Positions 52,046-60,019 of a DNA stretch of 64,000 nucleotides are shown here, in pieces (the stretch's first letter is position 1; each line of letters opens with the position of its first letter). Where the stretch lies: positions 186,001 to 250,000 of the forward strand of contig NZ_JAJGSX010000008.1 of NCBI RefSeq assembly GCF_021245725.1. The letters are read 5' to 3'. This DNA is from Pseudonocardia sp. TRM90224 (lineage in GTDB: Bacteria > Actinomycetota > Actinomycetes > Mycobacteriales > Pseudonocardiaceae). Both the position numbers and the translations under genes were made by a program. The notes under the pieces are model-generated. The model did no database searches, was not told the origin of the DNA, and worked only from the letters and a program-made list of their open reading frames with translations.

Positions 52046-53353
52046 ATGACGACGAAGGTCGCAGCTCAGGGCACAACACCGGGGCGGGTCGCGTTCGCGA
52101 GCTTCGTCGGCACGACGGTCGAGTGGTACGACTACTTCATCTTCGGCACGGCCAGCCTTCTGGTGCTGAACACGCAGTTCTTCCCGAACCTCGACCCGAC
52201 GGCCGCGACGCTCGCGGCGCTGGCGACGTTCTCGGTCGCCTTCATCGCGCGCCCGCTCGGCAGCATCGTGTTCGGACACTTCGGCGACCGGGTCGGGCGC
52301 AAGACGATGCTCGTCTACTCGCTGCTGGGCATGGGGGCCGCGACCGTGCTCGTCGGGTGCGTGCCGAACTTCGCCACGATCGGCGTCGCCGCACCGGCGA
52401 TCCTCGTCCTGCTGCGGTTCCTGCAGGGCTTCGCCGTCGGCGGCGAGTGGGGCGGCGCGGCGCTGATGGCGCTGGAGCACGCTCCGTCCCGGCGCAGGGC
52501 GTTCTTCGCCAGCTGGTCGCAGGCGGGTGTGCCGGCCGGGATCGTGCTGGCCAGCGGGGCGTTCTACCTGGTCCAGCTGATGCCGGACGAGCAGTTCCAG
52601 AGCTGGGGTTGGCGGCTGCCGTTCTTCGCCTCCGCCGCGCTGATCGGGATCGGCATGTACATCCGGCTGCGGATCACCGAGTCGCCGGAGTTCGAGGCCG
52701 CGCGCGCCCTTGACGCGACAGAGCCGGCCGAGACCCGCGTGCCGATCCTCGACGTGCTCCGCTCGCACCTCGGCCCGGTGTTCATCGGCGCGCTGTCGAT
52801 CGCGGGCGGCAACACCGTCTTCTACCTCGCGACCGTCTACTGGCTCACCCACGGCCCCCGTGACCTCGGGTTCGACCGCGGCACCATCCTGCTCATGACG
52901 ATGCTGGCGGCGGCGATCGACGTCGTCGCCATGCCGTTGATCGCGGTGCTCGCCGACCGCATCGGGCGCCGGACGCTCCTGCAGCTGGGCGCGGTGATCG
53001 GGATCGTGATCGGGGTGCCGATGTTCGCGCTGTTCCAGACCGGGACGGCGTGGGGGATCTTCCTGGCCGCCGTGCTCGCGCTGCCCATCGGGCACGCCTT
53101 CTCCAGTGCGGTGATCACCAGCTTCATCCCCGGGCTGTTCGAGACGCGGGTGCGCTACACGGGCGCCGGGTTGTCCTACCAGCTCAGCGGCATCATCGCG
53201 TCCGCGCCGGCGCCGTTCGTCGCGACGTACGTCTACGCGCAGACCGGCAGCAGCCTCGCCGTCGGCGCGTACCTCTCGGTGGTGTCGGTGATCGCACTGA
53301 TCGCGATCTCGTTGGGGCCGCGGACGCCGCTCGACCGGGAGGTCGCCGGGTGA
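52046..53353 (+). CDS. MFS transporter, metabolite:H+ symporter (MHS) family
   Basis: This 435-aa protein has twelve membrane segments. The MHS signature AFASFVGTTVEWYDYFIFGTA begins near residue 16, followed by RPLGSIVFGHFGDRVGRKTMLVYSLL (MFS loop motif) and FLQGFAVGGEWGGAALMALEHAP. MHS carriers import organic acids, betaines or proline with protons. It lies 10 bases after the aminotransferase gene and presumably imports the amino-acid substrate of the cluster. Confidence 0.94.
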   Translation: MTTKVAAQGTTPGRVAFASFVGTTVEWYDYFIFGTASLLVLNTQFFPNLDPTAATLAALATFSVAFIARPLGSIVFGHFGDRVGRKTMLVYSLLGMGAATVLVGCVPNFATIGVAAPAILVLLRFLQGFAVGGEWGGAALMALEHAPSRRRAFFASWSQAGVPAGIVLASGAFYLVQLMPDEQFQSWGWRLPFFASAALIGIGMYIRLRITESPEFEAARALDATEPAETRVPILDVLRSHLGPVFIGALSIAGGNTVFYLATVYWLTHGPRDLGFDRGTILLMTMLAAAIDVVAMPLIAVLADRIGRRTLLQLGAVIGIVIGVPMFALFQTGTAWGIFLAAVLALPIGHAFSSAVITSFIPGLFETRVRYTGAGLSYQLSGIIASAPAPFVATYVYAQTGSSLAVGAYLSVVSVIALIAISLGPRTPLDREVAG

Positions 53354-53556
53354 CCTCGGCCCGGATGGGCCACAGTGTGCACGCGCACCCCGCGGCAGCC
53401 GGCGGGAGCGCGGACGGCACGGGCTGAGCTCGATCGGGGGGCACGGATGAGGCCAGGAACGACTCCGGGATTCGCGCCGGGCATGCCGGCGGCGCCGCCC
53501 ATGCACCGACCGAATCCGGTGTTGGCGGCTTTGCCAGCTTCGCCGCGACGACCGTC

Positions 53557-54771
53557 GTGTGGTTCGACTTCTACCTCTACGGCACGGCCGCCGCGCTCGT
53601 GTTCGCCCAGCTGTTCTTCCCGGCGACGTCATCGTCGGCGAGCAGCTTGGCCTCGATCGCCGCGCTCTCGGTGACGCTCGTCGCCCGCCCGCTGGGCAGC
53701 ATCGTCTTCGGCGTTGCCGGTGATCTCGGCGGACGCAAGCTGATGCTGGTCAGCGCGCTGTTGACCATGACACTGGCCACCGTCCTCATCGGCGCACTAC
53801 CGGGGCACGGGACACTCGGCGAGACGGCCACGATCCTGCTGATCACACTGCGGTTCCTGCAGGGCTTCGCCATCGGCGGCATGTGGGCAGGGGCGGCGAC
53901 GCTGGCGCTCGAGCACGCCCCACCGCGCTGGAGGGCGTTCTGCGCGAGCTGGGCGCATGCCGGCGCCCCGGCCGCGTCGGTGCTCGCGTCGCTCACCTTC
54001 CTCCCCCTGGCGACGGCCCTGCCCGATGAGGAGTTGCTGGGCTGGGGATGGCGGGTCCCCTTCCTCGCCTCCGGCGGGATGGCGCTCGTCGCGCTCGTGG
54101 TGCTGCTGCTGGTCAAGGAGCCGCCCACGACGGTCGTGGCGCGGCGGACCCGGCCGGCGCGGCGGAGCGCACCGATCATCGAGGTGCTCACCCGCTACTT
54201 CCCACGTGTGCTCGTCGGCACGCTCGCGGTCGCTGCCGGCGGCACGCTGCTGTTCGTGGGCAATACCTTCCTGTTCGTCTCCGGGTCGGGCGATCGCGAG
54301 GGCACGCTGGCCGCGACGATGCTGGCCAGCGGACTCACGGTGCTCACCATCCCGCTGGTGGCGCTGCTGGCCGATCTTGTCGGACACCGGTTGATGATGC
54401 AGATCGGTGCGGGCGTGACCGCGCTGGTGGCGGTGCCGATCCTCCTGCTCGCGCAGCTCGGGACACCCGTGGGAACGTTGCTCGCCGCTCTCCTCGCGCT
54501 CCCGATCGGCTACGCGTTCGCGTCGGCCGCGCTCGCGAGCTGGCTCCCCGGCCTCTTCGAGACCGGCGTCCGGGCCACCGGCGCAGGGATGACCTTCCAG
54601 CTCGGCGCCTGCATCACCTTCCCGCTGCCGTACCTGGCGACGAGCATCCTCTCGGCCACGGGGAGCGGCCTCCTCGTGGGTGCCTTGATCGCCGTCATCG
54701 CAGTGCTCTCGCTGGTCGCGGTGTCGCTGCTGCCCCGGAGTCCGATGGAGATGGAGGCACGTCTCAGATGA
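53557..54771 (+). CDS. Second MHS-family transporter, N-terminus disrupted
   Basis: The frame encodes most of an MHS carrier (WFDFYLYGTAAALVFAQLFF, RPLGSIVFGVAGDLGGRKLML, FLQGFAIGGMWAGAATLALEHAP, twelve membrane segments) similar to the preceding gene. The conserved first residues GFASFAATTVVWFDF are in frame upstream, but no ATG/GTG/TTG precedes them; the only start in frame is GTG at 53557, inside the first membrane segment. A plausible start (ATG 53447, MRPGTTPGF) is in another frame, so a 1-base deletion near 53500 probably separates start and body. The gene may be inactive, or the sequence in error. Confidence 0.75.
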   Translation: MWFDFYLYGTAAALVFAQLFFPATSSSASSLASIAALSVTLVARPLGSIVFGVAGDLGGRKLMLVSALLTMTLATVLIGALPGHGTLGETATILLITLRFLQGFAIGGMWAGAATLALEHAPPRWRAFCASWAHAGAPAASVLASLTFLPLATALPDEELLGWGWRVPFLASGGMALVALVVLLLVKEPPTTVVARRTRPARRSAPIIEVLTRYFPRVLVGTLAVAAGGTLLFVGNTFLFVSGSGDREGTLAATMLASGLTVLTIPLVALLADLVGHRLMMQIGAGVTALVAVPILLLAQLGTPVGTLLAALLALPIGYAFASAALASWLPGLFETGVRATGAGMTFQLGACITFPLPYLATSILSATGSGLLVGALIAVIAVLSLVAVSLLPRSPMEMEARLR

Positions 54772-56336
54772 GGATCTTCACCGGCCCGCGGGTGCTGCCG
54801 CTCGACGGCACCTCGCCGGAAGCGCTGGCCGTCGACGGGGAGTGGATCACCGCCACCGGTTCGCGCGCCGAGCTGCGCGAGCGGTTCCCCGAGGCGGAGT
54901 GGGTCGACCTGGACGGCGCGCTGCTCGTCCCCGGGTTCAACGACGCGCACTGCCACACGTCGCAGGCGGCGCTCGCACGAGTCCGGGTCGACGTCGCCGG
55001 CGCCGGATCGCGGGAGGACGTGCGCGCGGCGCTGGCCGAGCGGGCAGCCGCCACGCCGGCCGGTGAGTGGGTGGTCGGGCAGGGCATCAACGAGGCGAAG
55101 GTGCCCGGCGTCGACCGCGACCTGCTCGACGCGGCGTCGCGCGAGCACCCGATCGTCGTCGTCCAGTACACGTTCCACCGAGCCGTCGCGAACAGCAGGG
55201 CGCTGGAGCTGCTCGGCTACCGCGACACCACCGACGCGCCGCCCGGCGGCGAGCTGCCGGCCGGGCCCGACGGGCGCCTGACGGGGTGGCTGATCGAGCG
55301 GGCCTGGCTGGACCCGTGGCTACCCGGCACGCAGCAGGCGTCCATCGCGCCGGGCGGGGAGGCGTCGGCCCAGGTAGCGGCGCTGCGAGCGGTGAACGAC
55401 GAGCTGCACCAGGTGGGCATCACGTCCTACTGCGACGCGATCGTGACGCCGCTGGAGCAGCAGATGTACGCCGCCGCGCACGCCGACGGGATGCTCACAC
55501 CACGAGTCAGCATGCTGCTCTGGCACACGTACTTCGACGCCGCAGCATGGCCTGCGACGCAGCCCGACCCAACCCGCCTGCAGCTGGCCGGGGTCAAGCT
55601 GATGCTCGACGGTGCGTTCTCCGGCGGCACCTGCCTGTGCCGTCACCCGTACGGCGGCGGGCAGACCGGGCTGCAGGTGCTCGGCGACGACGACTTCGTC
55701 GCGACCGTCCGGGCCGCCGACGCCGCGGGCGCCCGCGTGGCCGTGCACGCCAACGGCGACCTCGCCATCGCGAAGGTCATGGACGTCTACGAGTCGCTGC
55801 CCGCGCGGCCCGGGCGGCCAAACCACCGGATCGAGCACTGCAGCATCGTCGACGACACGCTGGTCGCGCGGATCGCAGCCGCCGGGGTGACGCCGGTGCC
55901 GTTCGGGCCGTTCATCGCGCTGTTCGGGGAGAAGGTCACCGACCTCTACGGGCCGGAGCGGATCGCCATGGCGTGCGCGCACCGCTCGTTCCTCGACGCG
56001 GGTGTGCCGGTCGGCGGCTCGTCCGACTTCCCGATCGTGCCGATCAACCCGCTGCTCGCCGTGCAGAGCCTCGTGACGCGAACGACGGCAGCGGGGCTGG
56101 TCGTCGGCGCGGGCCAGCGGCTCGACATCATCGACGCCCTGCGCGTCTACACGTCGGGCTCGGCGCACGCGACCGGCGAGGCCGCGATCAAGGGCACGCT
56201 GGCGGCGGGCAAGCTCGCCGACTTCACCGTCCTCGACGCGGACATCACCGACACCACCGCCGTCGACCCGGGCGACATCGCCGCCGTCGGCGTCCGCTCC
56301 ACCTGGGTCGGCGGCCACCAGGTCTGGGCAGCCTGA
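54768..56336 (+). CDS. YtcJ-like amidohydrolase
   Basis: This 522-aa metal-dependent hydrolase of the amidohydrolase superfamily shows VPGFNDAHCHTSQAAL (metal-binding D-x-H-x-H variant), VKLMLDGAFSGGTCLC, the histidines in VAVHANGDLAIAKVMD and NHRIEHCSIVDD, and the late GGSSDFPIVPINPL with the metal-ligand Asp. YtcJ-type enzymes cleave N-acyl or cyclic amides. It overlaps the transporter gene by ATGA and closes the MocR-linked cluster, so it may release the amino acid from an N-acyl or carbamoyl precursor. The exact substrate is unknown. Confidence 0.9.
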   Translation: MRIFTGPRVLPLDGTSPEALAVDGEWITATGSRAELRERFPEAEWVDLDGALLVPGFNDAHCHTSQAALARVRVDVAGAGSREDVRAALAERAAATPAGEWVVGQGINEAKVPGVDRDLLDAASREHPIVVVQYTFHRAVANSRALELLGYRDTTDAPPGGELPAGPDGRLTGWLIERAWLDPWLPGTQQASIAPGGEASAQVAALRAVNDELHQVGITSYCDAIVTPLEQQMYAAAHADGMLTPRVSMLLWHTYFDAAAWPATQPDPTRLQLAGVKLMLDGAFSGGTCLCRHPYGGGQTGLQVLGDDDFVATVRAADAAGARVAVHANGDLAIAKVMDVYESLPARPGRPNHRIEHCSIVDDTLVARIAAAGVTPVPFGPFIALFGEKVTDLYGPERIAMACAHRSFLDAGVPVGGSSDFPIVPINPLLAVQSLVTRTTAAGLVVGAGQRLDIIDALRVYTSGSAHATGEAAIKGTLAAGKLADFTVLDADITDTTAVDPGDIAAVGVRSTWVGGHQVWAA

Positions 56337-56341
56337 ACCTC

Positions 56342-56399
56342 CCCACCGTTTTGCCTACCTACATACGCAAAACGGCGTGCAGGTTGGCAAAACGGTGGG
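56342..56399. repeat. Palindrome family B, copy 3
   Basis: Arms 56342-56364 and 56377-56399 (23 bases, several mismatches) start 5 bases after the amidohydrolase stop. The loop holds a partial extra copy of the core (GCAAAACGGC), so this copy looks rearranged. Confidence 0.85.
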
Positions 56400-56411
56400 C
56401 ACCTCGGCCGG

Positions 56412-56478
56412 ACTTCCCCACCGTTTTGGGTGGATGCGCGCGCTGTGGGCGCGCAGGTGCACAAAACGGTGGGGAAGT
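56412..56478. repeat. Palindrome family B, copy 4
   Basis: Arms 56412-56440 and 56450-56478: the outer 17 bases (ACTTCCCCACCGTTTTG) pair perfectly, the inner part imperfectly. It follows copy 3 after 12 bases and ends 5 bases before the dipeptidase stop, so two tandem copies fill this convergent gap. Confidence 0.88.
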
Positions 56479-56483
56479 TCGGG

Positions 56484-57623
56484 TCAGGTTGGGGTGTCCG
56501 AGGCGCGCAGGACGCGCAGGGCGTTGCGGCCCGCGAGCTTCGCGCAGTCGTCCTCGCTCCAGCCGCGCTCCAGCAGCGCGGTGAACAGCGCCGGGTAGCG
56601 CGAGACGTCCTCCAGGCCCACGGGAAGGGCGTCGACGCCGTCGTAGTCGCCGCCGATGCCGATGTGGTCGATCCCCGCGACCTCACGCGCGTGCTCGACG
56701 TGCGCGACGACGTCGTCGAGCGTCGCCGTCGGCCGCGGCGGGCCGTCCCAGTTCGCGAGGAACTCCGGGCGGGACGGGTGGTCGCGCGGGTCCCGGCCCG
56801 CGGCCAGCATCGCGTCCTTCAACCCCAGCTCCCACTGCGCGACCGCGGACGAGACGAACGACGGCACGAACGTCACCATGCACACCCCGCCGTTCGCGGG
56901 GAGCGACTCGAGCACGTCGTCGGGGACGTTGCGCGGGTGGTCGGTCACCGCGCGGCACGAGGAGTGCGTGAACATCACCGGTGACGTGCTGGTGGCGATC
57001 GCGTCGCGCATCGTCGTCGGGGCGACGTGCGAGAGGTCGACGAGCATCCCGATGCGGTTCATCTCGCGCACGACCTCGTGGCCGAAGTCGGTCAGCCCGC
57101 CGTGCACGGCCTCGTCGGTCGCGGAGTCGGCCCAGTCGGTGTTGTCGTTGTGCGTGAGCGTCATGTACCGGACGCCCAGCCTGCGCAGCGAGCGCAGCGT
57201 GCCGAGGGAGTTGCCGATGCAGTGCCCGCCCTCGGCGCCCAGCAGCGATGCCACCCGGCCCTGTGCGAACGCCGACTCCGCGGCGTCGGCCGTCAGCGCC
57301 AGCCCCAGGTCGTCGGGATAGCGCTCGGTCATCAGGTGCACCAGCTCGACCTGCTCGAACACCGCCGTGACCGCGCCCGCGGTGTCGAGCGAGCTGGGCA
57401 CGTACACCGACCAGAACTGCGCCCCGACCTGGCCCTTCCGCAACCGGGGGATGTCGGTGTGCAGGTCGGGGGCGCCCGCGGTCAGGTCGGCACTCGCCAA
57501 CGCGCTCGTCGGGTCGGGGCCTGCGAGGTTGCGCAGTGCCCACGGGAGGTCGTTGTGGCCATCGACGAGCGGGACGGCCGCGAGCACGGCCTCCGCCCTT
57601 TCCGCCGCGGTGAGGTGATCCAT
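56484..57623 (-). CDS. M19 family (renal-type) dipeptidase
   Basis: This 379-aa zinc dipeptidase has [17 protein letters not shown] with the metal-binding H-x-[32 protein letters not shown], the [16 protein letters not shown] histidine, [19 protein letters not shown] and [16 protein letters not shown]19 enzymes cleave dipeptides, including those with D-residues, and some beta-lactams. The start [14 protein letters not shown] is at 57623. It has no signal peptide. It is divergent from the DUF309 gene across a 45-base gap. Confidence 0.93.
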   Translation of the reverse strand: MDHLTAAERAEAVLAAVPLVDGHNDLPWALRNLAGPDPTSALASADLTAGAPDLHTDIPRLRKGQVGAQFWSVYVPSSLDTAGAVTAVFEQVELVHLMTERYPDDLGLALTADAAESAFAQGRVASLLGAEGGHCIGNSLGTLRSLRRLGVRYMTLTHNDNTDWADSATDEAVHGGLTDFGHEVVREMNRIGMLVDLSHVAPTTMRDAIATSTSPVMFTHSSCRAVTDHPRNVPDDVLESLPANGGVCMVTFVPSFVSSAVAQWELGLKDAMLAAGRDPRDHPSRPEFLANWDGPPRPTATLDDVVAHVEHAREVAGIDHIGIGGDYDGVDALPVGLEDVSRYPALFTALLERGWSEDDCAKLAGRNALRVLRASDTPT

Positions 57624-57668
57624 CCCTGCATCCTCGCCCCAATCGGCCGCCCGTGGCACCGTAGTGAG

Positions 57669-58148
57669 GTGGCGCAGCAGCAACGTGACCGAGATCCCGC
57701 AGGTCGAGCGCGCAACTCCCGTCCACGGGATGCGGCGGGGCGCCCGCTCCCCCGCGGCGCGGCCGGCGTCGAGCGGGTGCCCGAGGACCTCGTGCTCCCC
57801 GCCGACGAGGCGGTCACCGAGGCCCAGCGCCTGCTCGACGCTGGTCTCCCGTTCCAGGCCCACGAGGTGCTCGAAGGCGCGTGGAAGGCCGCACCCGAGG
57901 TGGAACGGGCGTGCTGGCGCGCGATGGCGCAGCTGGCCGTCGGGCTCACGCACGCCCAGCGCGGCAACGCCCGCGGCGCCGTCGCGCTGCTGGATCGTGC
58001 CGCCGACGGGCTGCGCCGCTGGGCGGGCACCTATCCGGCAGGAGTGGACGGCCTCGGGCTGGCCGCCACGGCCGACCGGCTGGCCCGCGAGTTCGAGAGC
58101 ACGGGCATCGCCGCGCTCCCGGACGAGCCGGTGCACCTGCGCGGCTAG
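57669..58148 (+). CDS. DUF309 domain protein
   Basis: This protein of about 159 aa has a basic N-terminus and the helical DUF309 domain with its hallmark [46 protein letters not shown]. The H-E-V-[LW]-E motif and downstream helix pair are characteristic; the function is unknown. The GTG at 57669 is used here, and a GTG within [13 protein letters not shown] is a shorter alternative. The stop TAG starts a family D palindrome. Confidence 0.85.
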   Translation: MAQQQRDRDPAGRARNSRPRDAAGRPLPRGAAGVERVPEDLVLPADEAVTEAQRLLDAGLPFQAHEVLEGAWKAAPEVERACWRAMAQLAVGLTHAQRGNARGAVALLDRAADGLRRWAGTYPAGVDGLGLAATADRLAREFESTGIAALPDEPVHLRG

Positions 58149-58312
58149 GAGCGCCCTGAACGACTGGGACCTACTGCGCGACGCCCAGGCGGCGCCCTCG
58201 CGGCGTTGCGCGAATACGTCGATACAACAGCGGTATCGCCGTATCCGCGCGCCTTGCGAGGACACCACCTGGACACCGCTCGCTACGGCCCCAGTCGTTC
58301 AGGACCCTCCTC
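58146..58312. repeat. Palindrome family D, copy 2, with structured 121-base loop
   Basis: The outer arms 58146-58168 and 58290-58312 match copy 1 closely, and the loop begins with the same ACCTACTGCGCG. An extra block of about 104 bases then follows. Inside it, GCGCGAATACGTCGATAC (58208-58225) pairs with 58233-58250 at 16 of 18 positions around AACAGCG, and CCTCGC (58196-58201) pairs with GCGAGG (58256-58261). The result is a palindrome nested in a palindrome. Confidence 0.9.
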
Positions 58313-58314
58313 GG

Positions 58315-58374
58315 CGTCGACAACGACGTAATGGCTCTTGTGAGCGCCTAACAACCAGAACGTCGTTGTCGACG
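58315..58374. repeat. Palindrome family C, copy 3
   Basis: A perfect 15-bp stem (58315-58329 with 58360-58374, core CGTCGACAACGACGT) has a loop whose centre (TTGTGAGCGCCTAACAA) is the reverse complement, roughly, of the centre in copies 1 and 2. It ends one base before the stop codon of the MurA-like gene and directly follows the family D element. Confidence 0.92.
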
Positions 58375-58375
58375 G

Positions 58376-59923
58376 TCACAGGTCGCGGAAGGTTTCGATG
58401 CGCGCGCCTAGCTGGTTGAGCCGCTCCGCCAGCTGCTCGTACCCGCGGTTGATCACGTAGACGTTGCGCAGCACCGACGTGCCCTTCGCCGCGAGCATCG
58501 CCAGCAGCACCACCACGGCGGGGCGCAGCGCGGGTGGGCAGATCACCTCGGCGCCGGACCAGCGCGTCGGGCCCTGCACGAGCACGCGGTGCGGGTCGAG
58601 CAGCGCGACGTCGGCGCCGAGCTTCGTCAGCTCCGTGAGGTAGAGGGCGCGGTTCTCGTAGACCCAGTCGTGGATCAGCGTCGAGCCCGACGCGGTGGCC
58701 CCGATCAGCGCGAAGAACGGCAGGTTGTCGATGTTGAGGCCGGGGAACGGCATCGGGTGCACCTTGTCCCGCGGGGCCCGCAGCACGCTGGGCCGCACCG
58801 TCAGGTCGACGAGGCGGGTGCGCCCGTTGACGGCCGGGTACTCCGGGCCGCGGTCGTGGTCGAGCCCCATCTCCTCCAGCAGCGCCAGCTCGATCTCCAG
58901 GAACTCCACCGGCACCCGCTGGATCGTCACCTCGGAGTTCGTCACGATCGCCGCGGTGAGCAGGCTCATCGCCTCGATCGGATCCTCCGACGGCGCGTAG
59001 TCGACGTTGCCGTGCAGGTCGGGGACGCCGTGCACGGTCAGGGTGGTCGTGCCGATCCCGTCGATGCGCACGCCCAGCTTCTCCAGGAAGAAGCACAGGT
59101 CCTGCACCATGTAGTTCGGACTGGCGTTGCGGATCACCGTGGCGCCGTCGCAGCGGGCGGCGGCCAGCAGCGCGTTCTCGGTGACGGTGTCGCCGCGCTC
59201 GGTCAGGACGATCGGCCGTGTCGGGCGCACCGAACGGTCGACGACCGCGTGGTAGCGCCCGTCGGTCGCCTTCACCTCGAGCCCGAACGGGCGCAGCGCC
59301 GTCATGTGCGGCTCGACGGTGCGCGTGCCCAGCGCGCAGCCGCCCGCGTACGGCAGCTCGAACGTCTCCTGTGAGTGCAAGAGCGGCCCGAGGAACATGA
59401 TGATGCTGCGGGTGCGGCGCGCGGCGTCGATGTCCATCGACGCGAGGTCGAGCTTGGCCGGCGTGACGATCTCCAGGTCGTTGTCGGCGTTCAGCCATCG
59501 GGCGCGCACCCCGACACTGGTGAGCACCTCGAGGATCCGGTTGACCTCCTCGATGCGCGCGACCTTGCGCAGCACCGTCGTCCCGGTGGTGAGCAGCGAG
59601 GCGCACAGCAGCGCGACTCCGGCGTTCTTGCTGGTCTTGACGCTGACGCTGCCGGAGAGGCGGCTGCCGCCGACCACCCGCAGGTGCATCGGTCCCGAGT
59701 GGCCGAGCGAGACGATCTCGGAGTCGAGCGCGGCGCCGATCCGCGTGAGCATCTCCATGCTGAGGTTCTGGTTGCCCTGCTCGATCCGGTTGATCGCGCT
59801 CTGGCTCGTCCCGACGGCGTCCGCGAGCTGGGCCTGCGTCCAGCGGTGGTGCTTGCGCGCGTCGCGGACGAGGCCGCCGATGCGGCGCAGCGACTCGGTG
59901 AGCTGTTCGGCGTTCTCAACCAT
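58376..59923 (-). CDS. XRE helix-turn-helix fused to a MurA-like enolpyruvyl transferase
   Basis: This 515-aa protein has an N-terminal Cro/CI helix-turn-helix (residues about 12-70, WTQAQLADAVGTSQSAINRIEQG) followed by an EPSP-synthase fold of MurA type. MurA residues are present: the Lys-Asn pair in VKTSKNAGVALLCASLL and the nucleophile Cys in PYAGGCALGTRTVEPH. MurA transfers enolpyruvate from PEP to UDP-GlcNAc, the first step of peptidoglycan synthesis and the fosfomycin target. The start at 59923 is set by the helix-turn-helix; longer frames cover the GNAT promoter. It is probably a regulatory or second MurA. A palindromic AT-rich site lies just upstream. Confidence 0.93.
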   Translation of the reverse strand: MVENAEQLTESLRRIGGLVRDARKHHRWTQAQLADAVGTSQSAINRIEQGNQNLSMEMLTRIGAALDSEIVSLGHSGPMHLRVVGGSRLSGSVSVKTSKNAGVALLCASLLTTGTTVLRKVARIEEVNRILEVLTSVGVRARWLNADNDLEIVTPAKLDLASMDIDAARRTRSIIMFLGPLLHSQETFELPYAGGCALGTRTVEPHMTALRPFGLEVKATDGRYHAVVDRSVRPTRPIVLTERGDTVTENALLAAARCDGATVIRNASPNYMVQDLCFFLEKLGVRIDGIGTTTLTVHGVPDLHGNVDYAPSEDPIEAMSLLTAAIVTNSEVTIQRVPVEFLEIELALLEEMGLDHDRGPEYPAVNGRTRLVDLTVRPSVLRAPRDKVHPMPFPGLNIDNLPFFALIGATASGSTLIHDWVYENRALYLTELTKLGADVALLDPHRVLVQGPTRWSGAEVICPPALRPAVVVLLAMLAAKGTSVLRNVYVINRGYEQLAERLNQLGARIETFRDL

Positions 59924-59930
59924 GGGACGG

Positions 59931-59948
59931 CACGATATCTCATATGTG
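59931..59948. promoter_or_regulatory. Candidate operator of the XRE-MurA gene
   Basis: CACGATAT and ATATGTG flank CTC in a near-perfect palindrome 8 bases upstream of the XRE-MurA start. It is strikingly AT-rich for this genome and lies in the 96-base gap shared with the divergent GNAT gene, where the fused helix-turn-helix could bind for autoregulation. Confidence 0.45.
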
Positions 59949-60019
59949 ACGTTGAGCAATCCAGCGGGGCTCGCGGGCAATCCGCTCGACGGCCCCTCCA
60001 CGAGCCGAGAACATGAGCC

